The translations under genes and the position numbers were made by a program. Source: CAWUKT01 sp963923035 (lineage in GTDB: Bacteria; Bacteroidota; Bacteroidia; J057; JADKCL01). Taken from it: a DNA stretch of 31,794 nucleotides. Below the pieces are notes generated by a model, which was not told the DNA's origin, searched no databases, and was given only the letters and a program-made list of their open reading frames with translations. The stretch lies in the NCBI GenBank assembly GCA_963923035.1, contig CAWUKT010000081.1, forward strand, positions 1 through 31,794, written 5' to 3'. This document shows, piece by piece, positions 24,007-31,794 of the stretch (positions are counted from its first letter, which is position 1; every line of letters starts with the position of its first letter).

Positions 24007-24038
24007 TTGAATTACAGGCAGGATTCGCCCTAAATTGC
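24007..24038 (+). promoter_or_regulatory. Possible promoter of the lipid kinase gene
   Basis: TTG (24007-24009), 21 nt, then TAAATTGC (24031-24038), which fits TAnnTTTG with two mismatches. It sits between the terminator and the ATG at 24054. Confidence 0.3.
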
Positions 24039-24053
24039 GGCGCAACGAACGGC

Positions 24054-24944
24054 ATGAAAACACTCTTCATCATCAATCCCACGTCCGGGAACGGCCAATC
24101 CGTGGCCCAGCTGAGCGACCGCATCCAGCAGAGGTATGGTGCGGGGGGAAATGGATTCGAGATCAGGAGTTGGGAGGAAAAGGAGGGGCTGGGAAAATTA
24201 CTGGAAGATGCTCAGGTGAATTTTGAGGCGGTGGTGGCCGTAGGGGGAGATGGAACGGTAAATGCGATTGCCCAACATCTGCTGGAAACCGATCTCGTAT
24301 TGGGGATATTGCCCACGGGCTCGGGAAATGGCCTTGCGCGGCACCTCGGCTTTACCGGCCAGCTGGACGCGGACCTGGCCCGGCTGAAGCGGGGAGTGGT
24401 TACGGAGATGGATGTGGGGGAGTTTGGCGGGCATTTGTTTCTGAACAATGCCGGAATTGGGGTGGATGCCCTGATTGCCAACCGGTTTGACCGGCAAAAT
24501 GGCGGTGGGATGGCCACTTACTTTCGGATTTCAGTCCAGACCCTGTTGAGCTATCCGGGGGTGAATTGTGAGTTGGAAGTGGACGGGGAAAAACGCTACG
24601 ACTTGAAAAATATGCTCATTGTGGACATCGCCAACGGTCCGGAATGGGGTGGTGGAGCAAGGATTGCGCCGGTGAGCCATATCCAGGATGGCCTGTTGGA
24701 GGCGGTATTGCTGGAAAAAACGTCTATCCCCGATCTGATGCAACTGGGATGGAAGCTGTTCCGGGGCAGCATCCACCGCCATCCGAAGTACCGCGTCATC
24801 CGCGGCCGGGAATTTCGCCTCCGGCGATTGGCCCAGGGCCCTGCCCAGGTAGACGGCGAGGCCATTCCCCCGGTGGCCGAGGTCTCGGCCCATATTCGCC
24901 CCAAAGCCCTCCGCATCCTCGTCCCCAATCAATTTTCCGCTTGA
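24054..24944 (+). CDS. Diacylglycerol/lipid kinase family protein (DAGK catalytic domain)
   Basis: 296 residues, the usual length for the bacterial YegS/DgkB/BmrU-like group. The nucleotide-binding signatures are present: NPTSGNG (8-14), VAVGGDGTVN (61-70) containing the GGDGT motif, and LPTGSGNGLARHLG (86-99). The C-terminal half (from about 130, VGEFGGHLFLNNAGIGVDA) is the beta-sandwich that binds lipid and metal, with the closing LAQGPAQVDGEAIP matching the family's DGE motif. Such enzymes phosphorylate diacylglycerol or another lipid alcohol with ATP at the inner face of the membrane. No membrane segment is present, as usual. The actual lipid substrate is not readable. The next gene starts 59 nt downstream on the same strand, so it may head a four-gene unit. 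Confidence 0.88.
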   Translation: MKTLFIINPTSGNGQSVAQLSDRIQQRYGAGGNGFEIRSWEEKEGLGKLLEDAQVNFEAVVAVGGDGTVNAIAQHLLETDLVLGILPTGSGNGLARHLGFTGQLDADLARLKRGVVTEMDVGEFGGHLFLNNAGIGVDALIANRFDRQNGGGMATYFRISVQTLLSYPGVNCELEVDGEKRYDLKNMLIVDIANGPEWGGGARIAPVSHIQDGLLEAVLLEKTSIPDLMQLGWKLFRGSIHRHPKYRVIRGREFRLRRLAQGPAQVDGEAIPPVAEVSAHIRPKALRILVPNQFSA

Positions 24945-25003
24945 GTGACGCCATTTTATTTCCCCTCCCTGTAACGTCGGCAATTTTTTCCTGTTATTTG
25001 AAT

Positions 25004-27013
25004 ATGCGACGGATCATTCTTCTTTGCTTCGGATTCTTTTTCCTCTCCCTCCACGCCCAGCAAGTCCAATGGGCCAACGAAGTCCTGCGGGTTTCTTCTG
25101 AATTCCGCCACGACAATCCCCTTCAATTCCGGGCCGAACAAATCCTCGGCCCTCCCAATATCAAATCGGACTTCGGGGCGAGCCCCTGTGCCTGGACCCC
25201 GGCCACCAAATCCAGCATGACCGGCGAATTCATCGTCGTCGGATTCGCCGAGCCCCAACGGGTCCAACAAATCATCATCAACGAGAACTTCAATGCCGGT
25301 GCCATCAGTGCGGTGGCCCTCCTGGACGAAGAGGACGTTTTCCATTCCCTTTCTCCCAACACCTACGAACGCAAAAAGGGCGACGAAGGAGTGCTGAACA
25401 TCATGCTTTCGCGCACCTCCTACTCCGTCAAGGGGCTCCGCATCGACCTCAATACCCCCTCGGTCGAAGGCTATAACCAGATTGACGCAGTCGGGATTGC
25501 CGACCACCAGGAGCCTTACGCCATCAAAATCCGCCTCGCCGAAGATACCGATATCCTCTCGCCGCCCAAAAACCTCGGGCAACCCATCAACTCAGAAGCG
25601 GAAGAACTCTGTCCCATCATTTCTCCCGACGGTAAAACCCTCTACTTCGTCCGGCAAGACCACCCGGAGAACATTGGCTTTGATACCCAGGACATTTGGT
25701 ACGCCAAATTGGATGAAAACGGCCAACCTGGCCCGCCCATCAACATGGGCCGCCCCCTCAACAACGACCAAAACACGGCCCTGACCTCGATCACTCCCGA
25801 TGGCCAGCGCGCCCTCCTCCTCAATGTCTACCTTCCCGACGGCGACATGAGCCTTGGCATCTCCATGGCCCGCCGCACCGCCGAGGGCTGGGGCATGCCC
25901 GATTCCCTGGCCATCAAGAACTATTACAACCTGAATATCCACGGCGAATATTCCCTGTCCAGCACCGGCCGGGTCATGATCATGGCCATCCAGCGCCAGG
26001 AAGGCCTGGGCGCCAAGGACCTCTTCGTGAGTTTCCGCAACGACGATGGCACATGGACCGAGCCCAAATGGATGGGCCCCAAGCTGAACAGTCCCGACAG
26101 CGAGACCTCGCCTTTCCTCGCCGCCGATGACCAAACCCTCTATTTTTCCACCAATGGCCGCCCGGGTTACGGGGCCAAAGACATGTTTGTGACGCGGCGG
26201 ACCGGCGATTCGTGGCTGGAATGGTCCGAGCCCGAAAACCTGGGTCCGGTGCTGAATACCCCCGGCTGGGATGCCTATTATTCGGTACCGGCCAGCGGAG
26301 ATTTCGTCTACTTCGTCTCCTACCAGGAGGATGGCTACGGCAAGAGCGACATTTACCGGGCGCCCCTGCCCAAGACCTTGCAGCCCAAGCCAGTGGTGCT
26401 GGTGAGCGGCATTGTCACCAACCAAAAAACTGGCGAACCTCTGGGCACCAATATTGAATACACTTCCCTGACCACCGGAGAATCCATCGGGCAAGCCTAT
26501 TCCGATCCCAAGACGGGGGCCTACAGCATCGTCCTGCCCGCGGGGGACCTCTTCGGGTTTTCGGCGGCCAAAGAGGATTTTTTGCCCGTCTCCTCCTCCC
26601 TGGACCTGCGCGAACTCGACTCCTACGAAGAAGTCCGGAAGGACCTGGAATTGGCGCCGGTGGAAAAAGGAGCGCAGATCGTCCTGAACAATATCTACTT
26701 CGATACCGGGAAATTTGACCTCCGCTCCGAGTCCTTCGTGGAATTGAAACAAATGGCGGCCTTCATGCAGAAGTATCCCGCTATGGTGGTGGAGATTCAG
26801 GGGCATACGGACGATCAGGGAAATGACAAAGACAACCTGACCCTCAGCGACAACCGCGCCCGGGCCGTGGTGGAATTCATGGTCGCGCAGGGGGTGTATG
26901 AAAGTAGGTTTGTGCCCAAGGGATACGGAGAAAAAGAGCCCGCCGTCCCCAATTCCAATGCCCAAAACCGCCAGAAAAACCGGCGGGTGGAGTTCCGCAT
27001 CCTCAATCTCTGA
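25004..27013 (+). CDS. PD40 beta-propeller/OmpA-domain envelope protein, PorE-like architecture
   Basis: 669 residues from the ATG at 25004. The frame is open further upstream to 24644, but only this start gives a signal peptide (1-19, ending LHAQ) and avoids the lipid kinase gene. About 20-180 form a beta domain of galactose-binding type. From 195 to 455 are PD40/WD40-like propeller blades (CPIISPDGKTLYFVRQD, ETSPFLAADDQTLYFSTNG). About 466-550 is a carboxypeptidase-regulatory-like domain. The OmpA C-terminal domain is 560-669 with the peptidoglycan-binding LSDNRARAVVEFM and the terminal NRRVEFRI. Propeller, regulatory-like domain and OmpA in this order occur in PorE of the T9SS, which however starts with TPRs and is a lipoprotein. 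The next gene encodes a GldN-like domain, so a link to the T9SS is plausible. It probably bridges outer membrane complexes to peptidoglycan. Confidence 0.82.
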   Translation: MRRIILLCFGFFFLSLHAQQVQWANEVLRVSSEFRHDNPLQFRAEQILGPPNIKSDFGASPCAWTPATKSSMTGEFIVVGFAEPQRVQQIIINENFNAGAISAVALLDEEDVFHSLSPNTYERKKGDEGVLNIMLSRTSYSVKGLRIDLNTPSVEGYNQIDAVGIADHQEPYAIKIRLAEDTDILSPPKNLGQPINSEAEELCPIISPDGKTLYFVRQDHPENIGFDTQDIWYAKLDENGQPGPPINMGRPLNNDQNTALTSITPDGQRALLLNVYLPDGDMSLGISMARRTAEGWGMPDSLAIKNYYNLNIHGEYSLSSTGRVMIMAIQRQEGLGAKDLFVSFRNDDGTWTEPKWMGPKLNSPDSETSPFLAADDQTLYFSTNGRPGYGAKDMFVTRRTGDSWLEWSEPENLGPVLNTPGWDAYYSVPASGDFVYFVSYQEDGYGKSDIYRAPLPKTLQPKPVVLVSGIVTNQKTGEPLGTNIEYTSLTTGESIGQAYSDPKTGAYSIVLPAGDLFGFSAAKEDFLPVSSSLDLRELDSYEEVRKDLELAPVEKGAQIVLNNIYFDTGKFDLRSESFVELKQMAAFMQKYPAMVVEIQGHTDDQGNDKDNLTLSDNRARAVVEFMVAQGVYESRFVPKGYGEKEPAVPNSNAQNRQKNRRVEFRILNL

Positions 27014-27078
27014 GTGCATCTGTTTCCGAATTGGTTTGGCCTGATTCCCGGTCTGGGTGAAATCATGTAAATTGGCCT

Positions 27079-28710
27079 ATGCGTTTGATGCTGCTTCTAT
27101 TGGGTGTACTGGTTTGGGAAATGGGCCTGGGACAATTGCCGTTGTTCGAGGGCACTAGTGCAGCTCCCGCGGGCATGTTTTACTACAACAAAGACAAGGC
27201 CCAGGACCAACGCCCCCGCCGCTACATCTACCGTATTGCCCCCGATTCCACCTCCTGCCTTCTCCTCGATTTTTCCCTGATCAAATCCCCCGGCGACAAA
27301 GACTTCGTGAAGGTATGGCTTCCCGGCGACCGCGAACAACCGCTGGCCACCCTCGGAGGCCACCACCAAAGTCAGCTCCTCCAAGTCGAATCTGGTGCTG
27401 TTGAAGTAGAATTTTTACGTGACGGTTACGCACTTCCGAGCGTCTGGACGCTCCGGTGGCGGGCGGGCTACGGCGACGCGTGTCTGGAAGGCGGCACTTC
27501 CATGTCCGATTGTCCCGATGTCCAGGAAATCTGCGGCCCCGAGTTCGTCGAAGAGTTCCAATACTTTCGGTCCTCCCAGGTCAGCTCCGGGAGTGAATAT
27601 TCGACGCCCCGGGCCTGGTACCGCTTCGTCGCCCAGAAAGACGGCGACCTCATGTTCCGCATCCAGCCGCGCATGGCGCTGGAAGACCTGGACTGGGAAT
27701 TGTACCGCATTCCGGCCGATTCGGCCGCCCTCTGTCCGGCGGAACTCCACGATTCCCTGCTGGTGGCCACCAACCGCGCTGCCGGATTGGGCCCACGGGG
27801 AGCCACCGGGATGGACCTCAGTGGCCAGCGCATCCGCGATGCCGCGTCGGGAAATCCCTTTTCCCGCCGTGTCCTCGCCCGCAAGGGCGACCAATTTTAC
27901 CTGCACCTCCTCCCCGGCCTCGGTCGCCACGAAGGCTTCCGCATTGCCTTCAACGATGTCATCCTGCAATGCACGAATCCCGACCGGGATTTCCTTCCCC
28001 TCGGGCACCGACCGCCCTCTGGTCGGCCTCAGGTACCGCCCCAAAACCAATTCACCCGCTTCAGCCGAATCCGGCGGATTGACCTTCAGGAAAAAGCCAA
28101 CCAGCCCCTGGCGCTGGCGGCGGTCTCCGACCTCGACCTGAACTGCGCCGGGTCCCCCAAGCGCATTGACGACAATTGGAATGCTGTGGGGCAAGGCCTG
28201 ACCGGGCTCCTGCTGTCCGGGCTGAAATACGGTCGTTTTCCGGCGTATTCGGCCCATGACCACGCGACACCCGTGACCTACGGGGACCTGGTGAAGCAAG
28301 TGGGGCGCTGGCATGGCAAACGGATTGGCTGGGATGCGCCGGTGGAGACCTGGGATCCCCTCCAGCAGGTCATTGAACTGGTGGTCGAGGAGACCTTTGA
28401 CCGCGTGAGCGGACGCGAGACCCAGCAAATCCGCATGGTACGGCTGGTTTGGTCCTCCGACGATCCCAATGTCCCCGACTTCAACGTGGCCCTGATTCGT
28501 TTTGAAGACATTCTCCCCTACCTCCATACCGTCAAAGTCCCCAATCCCCACAATGACGTGGCCAGCCTGAGCGTCGCTTCCTTTCTGAAAGGCCAGCACT
28601 ATTCGGCGGTCACGGTCCAGCAACGCGACCAAGCGAGCCGCAACCTCGAAGAGGCCGCGCACCGCGATGCCCGGGAGTTGGAATTCCAGAGCTTTCGTTG
28701 GGATTACTAA
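27079..28710 (+). CDS. Secreted protein with beta-sandwich N-terminus and GldN-like C-terminal domain
   Basis: 543 residues with a signal peptide (1-19, ending MGLGQ). Residues 150-310 (WYRFVAQKDGDLMFRIQP, then DLDWELYRI and a later cysteine) match a beta-sandwich often found in gliding-associated surface proteins. From about 361 the sequence recalls GldN/PorN, a periplasmic partner of the T9SS motor: LLSGLKYGRFPAYS...PVTYGDLVKQVG resembles GldN's gi..G.ltaYd...f..PiT..El, and the end, VPNPHNDVASLSVASFL ... LEFQSFRWDY, resembles NPyNDa.r.sfddlFe...FnfEHdlWeY. No sorting domain follows the last residue. It lies 65 nt after the OmpA gene. I read it as a GldN-like protein with an added N-terminal domain. 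This is by eye, and a distant relation only. Confidence 0.55.
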   Translation: MRLMLLLLGVLVWEMGLGQLPLFEGTSAAPAGMFYYNKDKAQDQRPRRYIYRIAPDSTSCLLLDFSLIKSPGDKDFVKVWLPGDREQPLATLGGHHQSQLLQVESGAVEVEFLRDGYALPSVWTLRWRAGYGDACLEGGTSMSDCPDVQEICGPEFVEEFQYFRSSQVSSGSEYSTPRAWYRFVAQKDGDLMFRIQPRMALEDLDWELYRIPADSAALCPAELHDSLLVATNRAAGLGPRGATGMDLSGQRIRDAASGNPFSRRVLARKGDQFYLHLLPGLGRHEGFRIAFNDVILQCTNPDRDFLPLGHRPPSGRPQVPPQNQFTRFSRIRRIDLQEKANQPLALAAVSDLDLNCAGSPKRIDDNWNAVGQGLTGLLLSGLKYGRFPAYSAHDHATPVTYGDLVKQVGRWHGKRIGWDAPVETWDPLQQVIELVVEETFDRVSGRETQQIRMVRLVWSSDDPNVPDFNVALIRFEDILPYLHTVKVPNPHNDVASLSVASFLKGQHYSAVTVQQRDQASRNLEEAAHRDARELEFQSFRWDY

Positions 28711-28781
28711 TTTTTCAAAAAAAGTAGAGCTTGGGCTTGGTGAGGACTTTTCAGCCCGTCAATTTCCGTATCTTTCCGGCT

Positions 28782-31253
28782 ATGCTGACTACCCCTCTAT
28801 TCACCCGAATCCCTCTTTTTCTGACCGGATGGATGGCATTTCTCCTATTTGCCCTCCCCCTCTCCGCCACCCAGATCACCTTTTCCGTCAACATGGCCTA
28901 CCAGATTGAACTGGGGAATTTCCAGGCCGGCACCGATTTCGTCGACATTGCGGGGGATTTCAACAATTGGGGTGGGACCCTGATGCCCCTGAGCGATCCC
29001 GACCAGGACAGTATTTATACCGCCACCATCAACAGTTTCCCGTCTGGAACCACGATTCAGTTCAAATTTCGGATCAATGGACAGTGGGACGGAACCGAAG
29101 AATTCCCGGGAGGCGGCCCCAACCGAACCTTGCAAATTGGCTTGTCGACGGATACCGTAGATGTCTGGTACAACGACGAAGAACGGCCCACAGGACCTCC
29201 TATTGCAGGTTTTTCGGTGGTTTCAAATGTCATCAAAAACGGGAGTGCAGTGCCATTTCGGGATGAATCGGATGGAATTGTCACGGAATGGGAATGGTCC
29301 TTTCCGGGGGGAATTCCGAGTTTTTCCAACCTGCGGCATCCCAGCGTGGTCTACAACCAACCCGGGAGCTACGATGTCCGTCTGATTGCCCGGAACGACA
29401 GCATCAGCGATACCCTGTGGATGGGCAATTTCATCACCGTCCAGCCCCGCGACCTCGGACAGTTGGATTGGTGGAATGAAACGGTCTTCTACGAAATTTT
29501 CGTTCGGAGCTTTTACGACAGCGATGGCGACGGAATTGGCGACTTTAACGGGCTGACCCAGCAATTGGATTACCTCAACGATGGCGATTCCACCACCACG
29601 GACGACCTAGGAATCGAGGGAATTTGGCTGATGCCCATCAACCCCTCCCCCAGCTACCACGGCTATGACGTCACCGATTACCGGGGCATCAATCCCGACT
29701 ACGGGACCATGCAGGACTTTGAAAACTTCCTCGCCGCGGCCCATGCCCGCGGCATCAAGGTCATCGTGGACTACGTGATGAACCACAGCAGTTCGCAGCA
29801 TCCCTGGTTCATCGACTCCCGCAACAACGCCAATGGCCGGCGCGATTTCTACCGCTGGGAAGCCACCAATCCCGGCTTCAGCGGTCCCTGGGGTCAGAAT
29901 GTCTGGCACAATACCTCCAGCGGCTACTACTACGGAGTCTTTTGGGGCGGCATGCCGGACCTCAATTACGAATCGCTGGCCGTCCAGGACAGCATGTGGG
30001 ACATTGCCGCGTACTGGCTGGACGACATTGGCGTAGATGGCTTCCGGCTCGATGCGGTCAAATTCATCTACGAGAACGGATCGAATACAGAGGATTTGCC
30101 CAGCACCTTTGGCTTTTGGCAGGACTTTGAAGCCCATACCGAACAGGTGCAGCCCCGCTCCCTGAATGTCGGGGAAGCCTGGACCGGGACCGGGACAGTC
30201 ATCAAATACGTCGAAAATGGAGGTCTGGACATCTGTTTTGAGTTTGACTTGGCCGGCAATATCCTCGGAGCGGTCAACAACCTGAATGCCGATGGCCTTC
30301 GGACCAAGATGGACGAGGTCTATGGCGCTTATCCCCATTTGCAATGGGGCTCTTTCCTGACCAACCACGACATGAACCGGGTCTTCTCGGTACTGGGATT
30401 GGATCAGGGGAAAAACAAAACGGCTGCGTCCATTCTGCTGACCCTTCCTGGCGTTCCGTTCCTGTATTATGGGGAGGAAGTGGGAATGGTCGGGGTCAAA
30501 CCCGACGAACATATTCGTCGGCCGATGCAGTGGACCGCCGGGTCCAATGGCGGCTTTACCACGGGGAACCCGTGGATTCCCCTGAACAACAATTTCCCCC
30601 AGTACAATGTGGCCACGGCCGAGACCGACAGCGCCTCCCTGCTCCACCACTACCGGGACCTGATCCACCTCCGGGAGTCCCGCCCCGATCTCCAAACGGG
30701 CGATTACCTGGGCATTCCGGTTTCGGACGGGAGCGTATTCGCCTTCTGGCGCATGGGTACCCAGGACACCAGCCTGGTGGTGGTCCACACGGGAACGCAG
30801 TCCTTGGACAGCGTCTCGCTGGACCTCTCGAATTCGACCTTTGGGATGGGCAGCTATGCCTGGACAGACCTCTGGCGCCAGCAAATGGATTCGCTGCTGG
30901 TCGGCAACGATGGCCAGCTTTGGCTGCAGAACCTGGCCCCGCATGGATTGCGGGTCTACGATGCCTTCGGAGGCCAACCGGTCGGACAATCCGAAGCGCA
31001 GGTACCACCGGAACGGTGGCGCATTTTCCCGAACCCCGCTTCCGACTACCTCACCCTCCAGCGCCCTTCCCGCAACGCCTTCTCCGGACAACTCGATCTG
31101 ATCAGCTTGTCCGGCCAGGTCCTGAAATCGATGGAAGTCTACCGGGGCAGCACCTCCCGCCGGATTGACCTCTACGACCTTCCTCCCGGTATCTACTTCC
31201 TTCAGTTCCGGTCCCAAGAGCGGGTCCAGGTCCTGAAATTCATCAAGCAATAG
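28782..31253 (+). CDS. Secreted GH13 alpha-amylase with starch-binding and PKD domains and T9SS sorting domain
   Basis: 823 residues from the ATG at 28782, which starts a good signal peptide (ends LPLSA); a frame start at 28731 is an unlikely extension. Residues 31-132 form a starch-binding beta-sandwich (VDIAGDFNNWGG). A PKD-like domain spans about 142-222. The catalytic barrel starts near 230 (VFYEIFVRSFYDSDGDGIGD) and carries the four conserved GH13 regions: DYVMNH (330-335), GFRLDAV with nucleophile D424, VGEAW with acid/base E465, and LTNHD with H529 and D530. A beta-domain C follows, then a sorting domain from about 746 (WRIFPNPASDY) to the end. It should hydrolyse alpha-1,4-glucans outside the cell. 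The exact GH13 subfamily is uncertain. It is 71 nt after the previous gene on the same strand. Confidence 0.93.
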   Translation: MLTTPLFTRIPLFLTGWMAFLLFALPLSATQITFSVNMAYQIELGNFQAGTDFVDIAGDFNNWGGTLMPLSDPDQDSIYTATINSFPSGTTIQFKFRINGQWDGTEEFPGGGPNRTLQIGLSTDTVDVWYNDEERPTGPPIAGFSVVSNVIKNGSAVPFRDESDGIVTEWEWSFPGGIPSFSNLRHPSVVYNQPGSYDVRLIARNDSISDTLWMGNFITVQPRDLGQLDWWNETVFYEIFVRSFYDSDGDGIGDFNGLTQQLDYLNDGDSTTTDDLGIEGIWLMPINPSPSYHGYDVTDYRGINPDYGTMQDFENFLAAAHARGIKVIVDYVMNHSSSQHPWFIDSRNNANGRRDFYRWEATNPGFSGPWGQNVWHNTSSGYYYGVFWGGMPDLNYESLAVQDSMWDIAAYWLDDIGVDGFRLDAVKFIYENGSNTEDLPSTFGFWQDFEAHTEQVQPRSLNVGEAWTGTGTVIKYVENGGLDICFEFDLAGNILGAVNNLNADGLRTKMDEVYGAYPHLQWGSFLTNHDMNRVFSVLGLDQGKNKTAASILLTLPGVPFLYYGEEVGMVGVKPDEHIRRPMQWTAGSNGGFTTGNPWIPLNNNFPQYNVATAETDSASLLHHYRDLIHLRESRPDLQTGDYLGIPVSDGSVFAFWRMGTQDTSLVVVHTGTQSLDSVSLDLSNSTFGMGSYAWTDLWRQQMDSLLVGNDGQLWLQNLAPHGLRVYDAFGGQPVGQSEAQVPPERWRIFPNPASDYLTLQRPSRNAFSGQLDLISLSGQVLKSMEVYRGSTSRRIDLYDLPPGIYFLQFRSQERVQVLKFIKQ

Positions 31254-31334
31254 CAGCGAGGGCTTCCCCTGACCATATTCGTCCTTAAAAGAAGTATCGC
31301 GTCGATTTCCCTCGAACTTCGCCCCAAATATTCG

Positions 31335-31348
31335 GAGCCGTTCGGCTC
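31335..31348. other. Small inverted repeat downstream of the amylase
   Basis: GAGCCG (31335-31340) and CGGCTC (31343-31348) are separated by two bases. There is no T-run, so it is only a possible transcription end or palindromic site. Confidence 0.25.
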
Positions 31349-31456
31349 TGGGTTCCACAGTTTGTTCTGAATTTTCGAGCCCGCCTCAAATATCGTGGGG
31401 AGCGCCCAGCTCGGAGCTGGGTGAGTCCAGCCCGATGGTAAGCAAGCCCGGCCCGA

Positions 31457-31699
31457 CCTTAGGGGGTACCCAAAGGTTTGCTGGGAGCGCCCTGCCCATC
31501 GCTGGGATGGCCCGGCTCTAGCTTAGGGGGTGCCCAAAGATTTGCCGGACGCGCCCGGCCATTCGCCGGGAAGCTCCGGCTCGACCTTAGGGGGTATCCA
31601 AAGATTTGCTGGACGCGCCCGCCTCTCCGCTGGGAAGCTCCGACTCGACCTCAGGGGGTACTCAAAGGTTCGTTGGGCGCGCTCGCCTCAGCGCTGGAA
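31457..31699. repeat. Tandem array of four 64-bp GC-rich repeats
   Basis: The block CTTAGGGGGTA...CCAAAG recurs with its AGGGGGT core at 31461, 31525, 31589 and 31653, an exact period of 64 bp. Each unit continues with TTTGCTGG, ACGCGCCCG-type and GGGAAGCTC-type segments. Copies differ by point changes. A diverged partial unit seems to lie just upstream (31398-31456). Unit 2 holds an internal hairpin (CCCGGC/GCCGGG). The period is not a multiple of three, so the open frames across it are not genes. Nothing else is recognised in 31254-31794. Confidence 0.85.
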
Positions 31700-31794
31700 T
31701 AATTGACAAGGGGGAAATGGAATGCAGGCAGGAGGCTGAAACTAGGTAGTGTCTGAAAAATAGTCATTCTCGATTTCGTTGTTGAAAAAGAGTT

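Noticed and set aside
25592..28662. Long minus-strand frames opposite the OmpA and GldN-like genes
   Set aside because: Low-complexity, G/A/V-rich products typical of antisense frames in GC-rich coding DNA; no domain seen.
29607..31358. 583-codon open frame on the minus strand opposite the amylase
   Set aside because: It is the antisense shadow of a GC-rich GH13 gene with all catalytic motifs on the plus strand; its product has no recognisable domain or signal peptide.
31478..31702. 74-codon frame over the tandem repeats
   Set aside because: It is a translation of the 64-bp array, whose period would shift frame between units; no gene-like features.
31741..31794. Possible insertion sequence end (AGGTAGTGTCTGAAAAATAG)
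   Set aside because: The window stops before any transposase or matching inverted repeat could be seen.
1..31794. CRISPR arrays, rRNA or tRNA genes
   Set aside because: I saw no direct-repeat/spacer pattern and no cloverleaf or rRNA core motif on either strand.

Overview
The window looks like chromosomal DNA of a Bacteroidota bacterium, probably of the Saprospiria/Lewinella type. That assignment is an inference. It rests on three secreted proteins that end in type IX secretion (T9SS) C-terminal sorting domains, an OmpA/beta-propeller protein next to a GldN-like protein, the lack of clear Shine-Dalgarno sites, and two promoters of the Bacteroidota form TTG/TTTG, 20 nt, TAnnTTTG.

Layout. (1) 1-5916, minus strand: a T9SS-sorted M12B-like metalloprotease, a peptidase-S74 (endosialidase chaperone) surface protein with a promoter far upstream, an unknown cysteine-rich protein, a small two-TM protein, and a lipoprotein alpha/beta hydrolase. 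(2) 5917-6623: AT-rich DNA holding a compact minus-strand unit made of a strong promoter, a 23-codon ORF and tandem hairpin terminators. (3) 6624-18469, plus strand: six tightly packed genes, the centre of interest. (4) 18470-19454: no large gene, but several hairpins, a probable structured RNA on the minus strand and a strong orphan minus-strand terminator. (5) 19455-31253, plus strand: an alpha-helical repeat protein, a PKD/T9SS secreted protein, a lipid kinase, an OmpA/PD40 protein, a GldN-like protein and a secreted GH13 amylase. (6) 31254-31794: a 64-bp tandem repeat array.

The six-gene operon encodes, in order: a minimal CHAT (caspase-like) protease; a soluble zinc-ribbon GTPase; a GAP1-N2-type GTPase-associated protein; a membrane-anchored zinc-ribbon GTPase; a large helical protein with what looks like a degenerate P-loop domain; and a 1054-residue protein that I read as about seven tandem SPFH/band-7-like modules. 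Two GTPases plus GAP1 plus a protease match the double-GTPase class of NTP-dependent conflict systems described by Aravind and colleagues. Two things appear new. The protease ends in, and the fifth protein begins with, the same short NSTF-x-NS-x-F element, which suggests a docking or co-assembly signal that places the protease on the switch machinery. The last gene supplies a giant SPFH-repeat scaffold. My model (inference) is a membrane-associated, GTP-gated platform that senses stress or phage and releases CHAT proteolysis.
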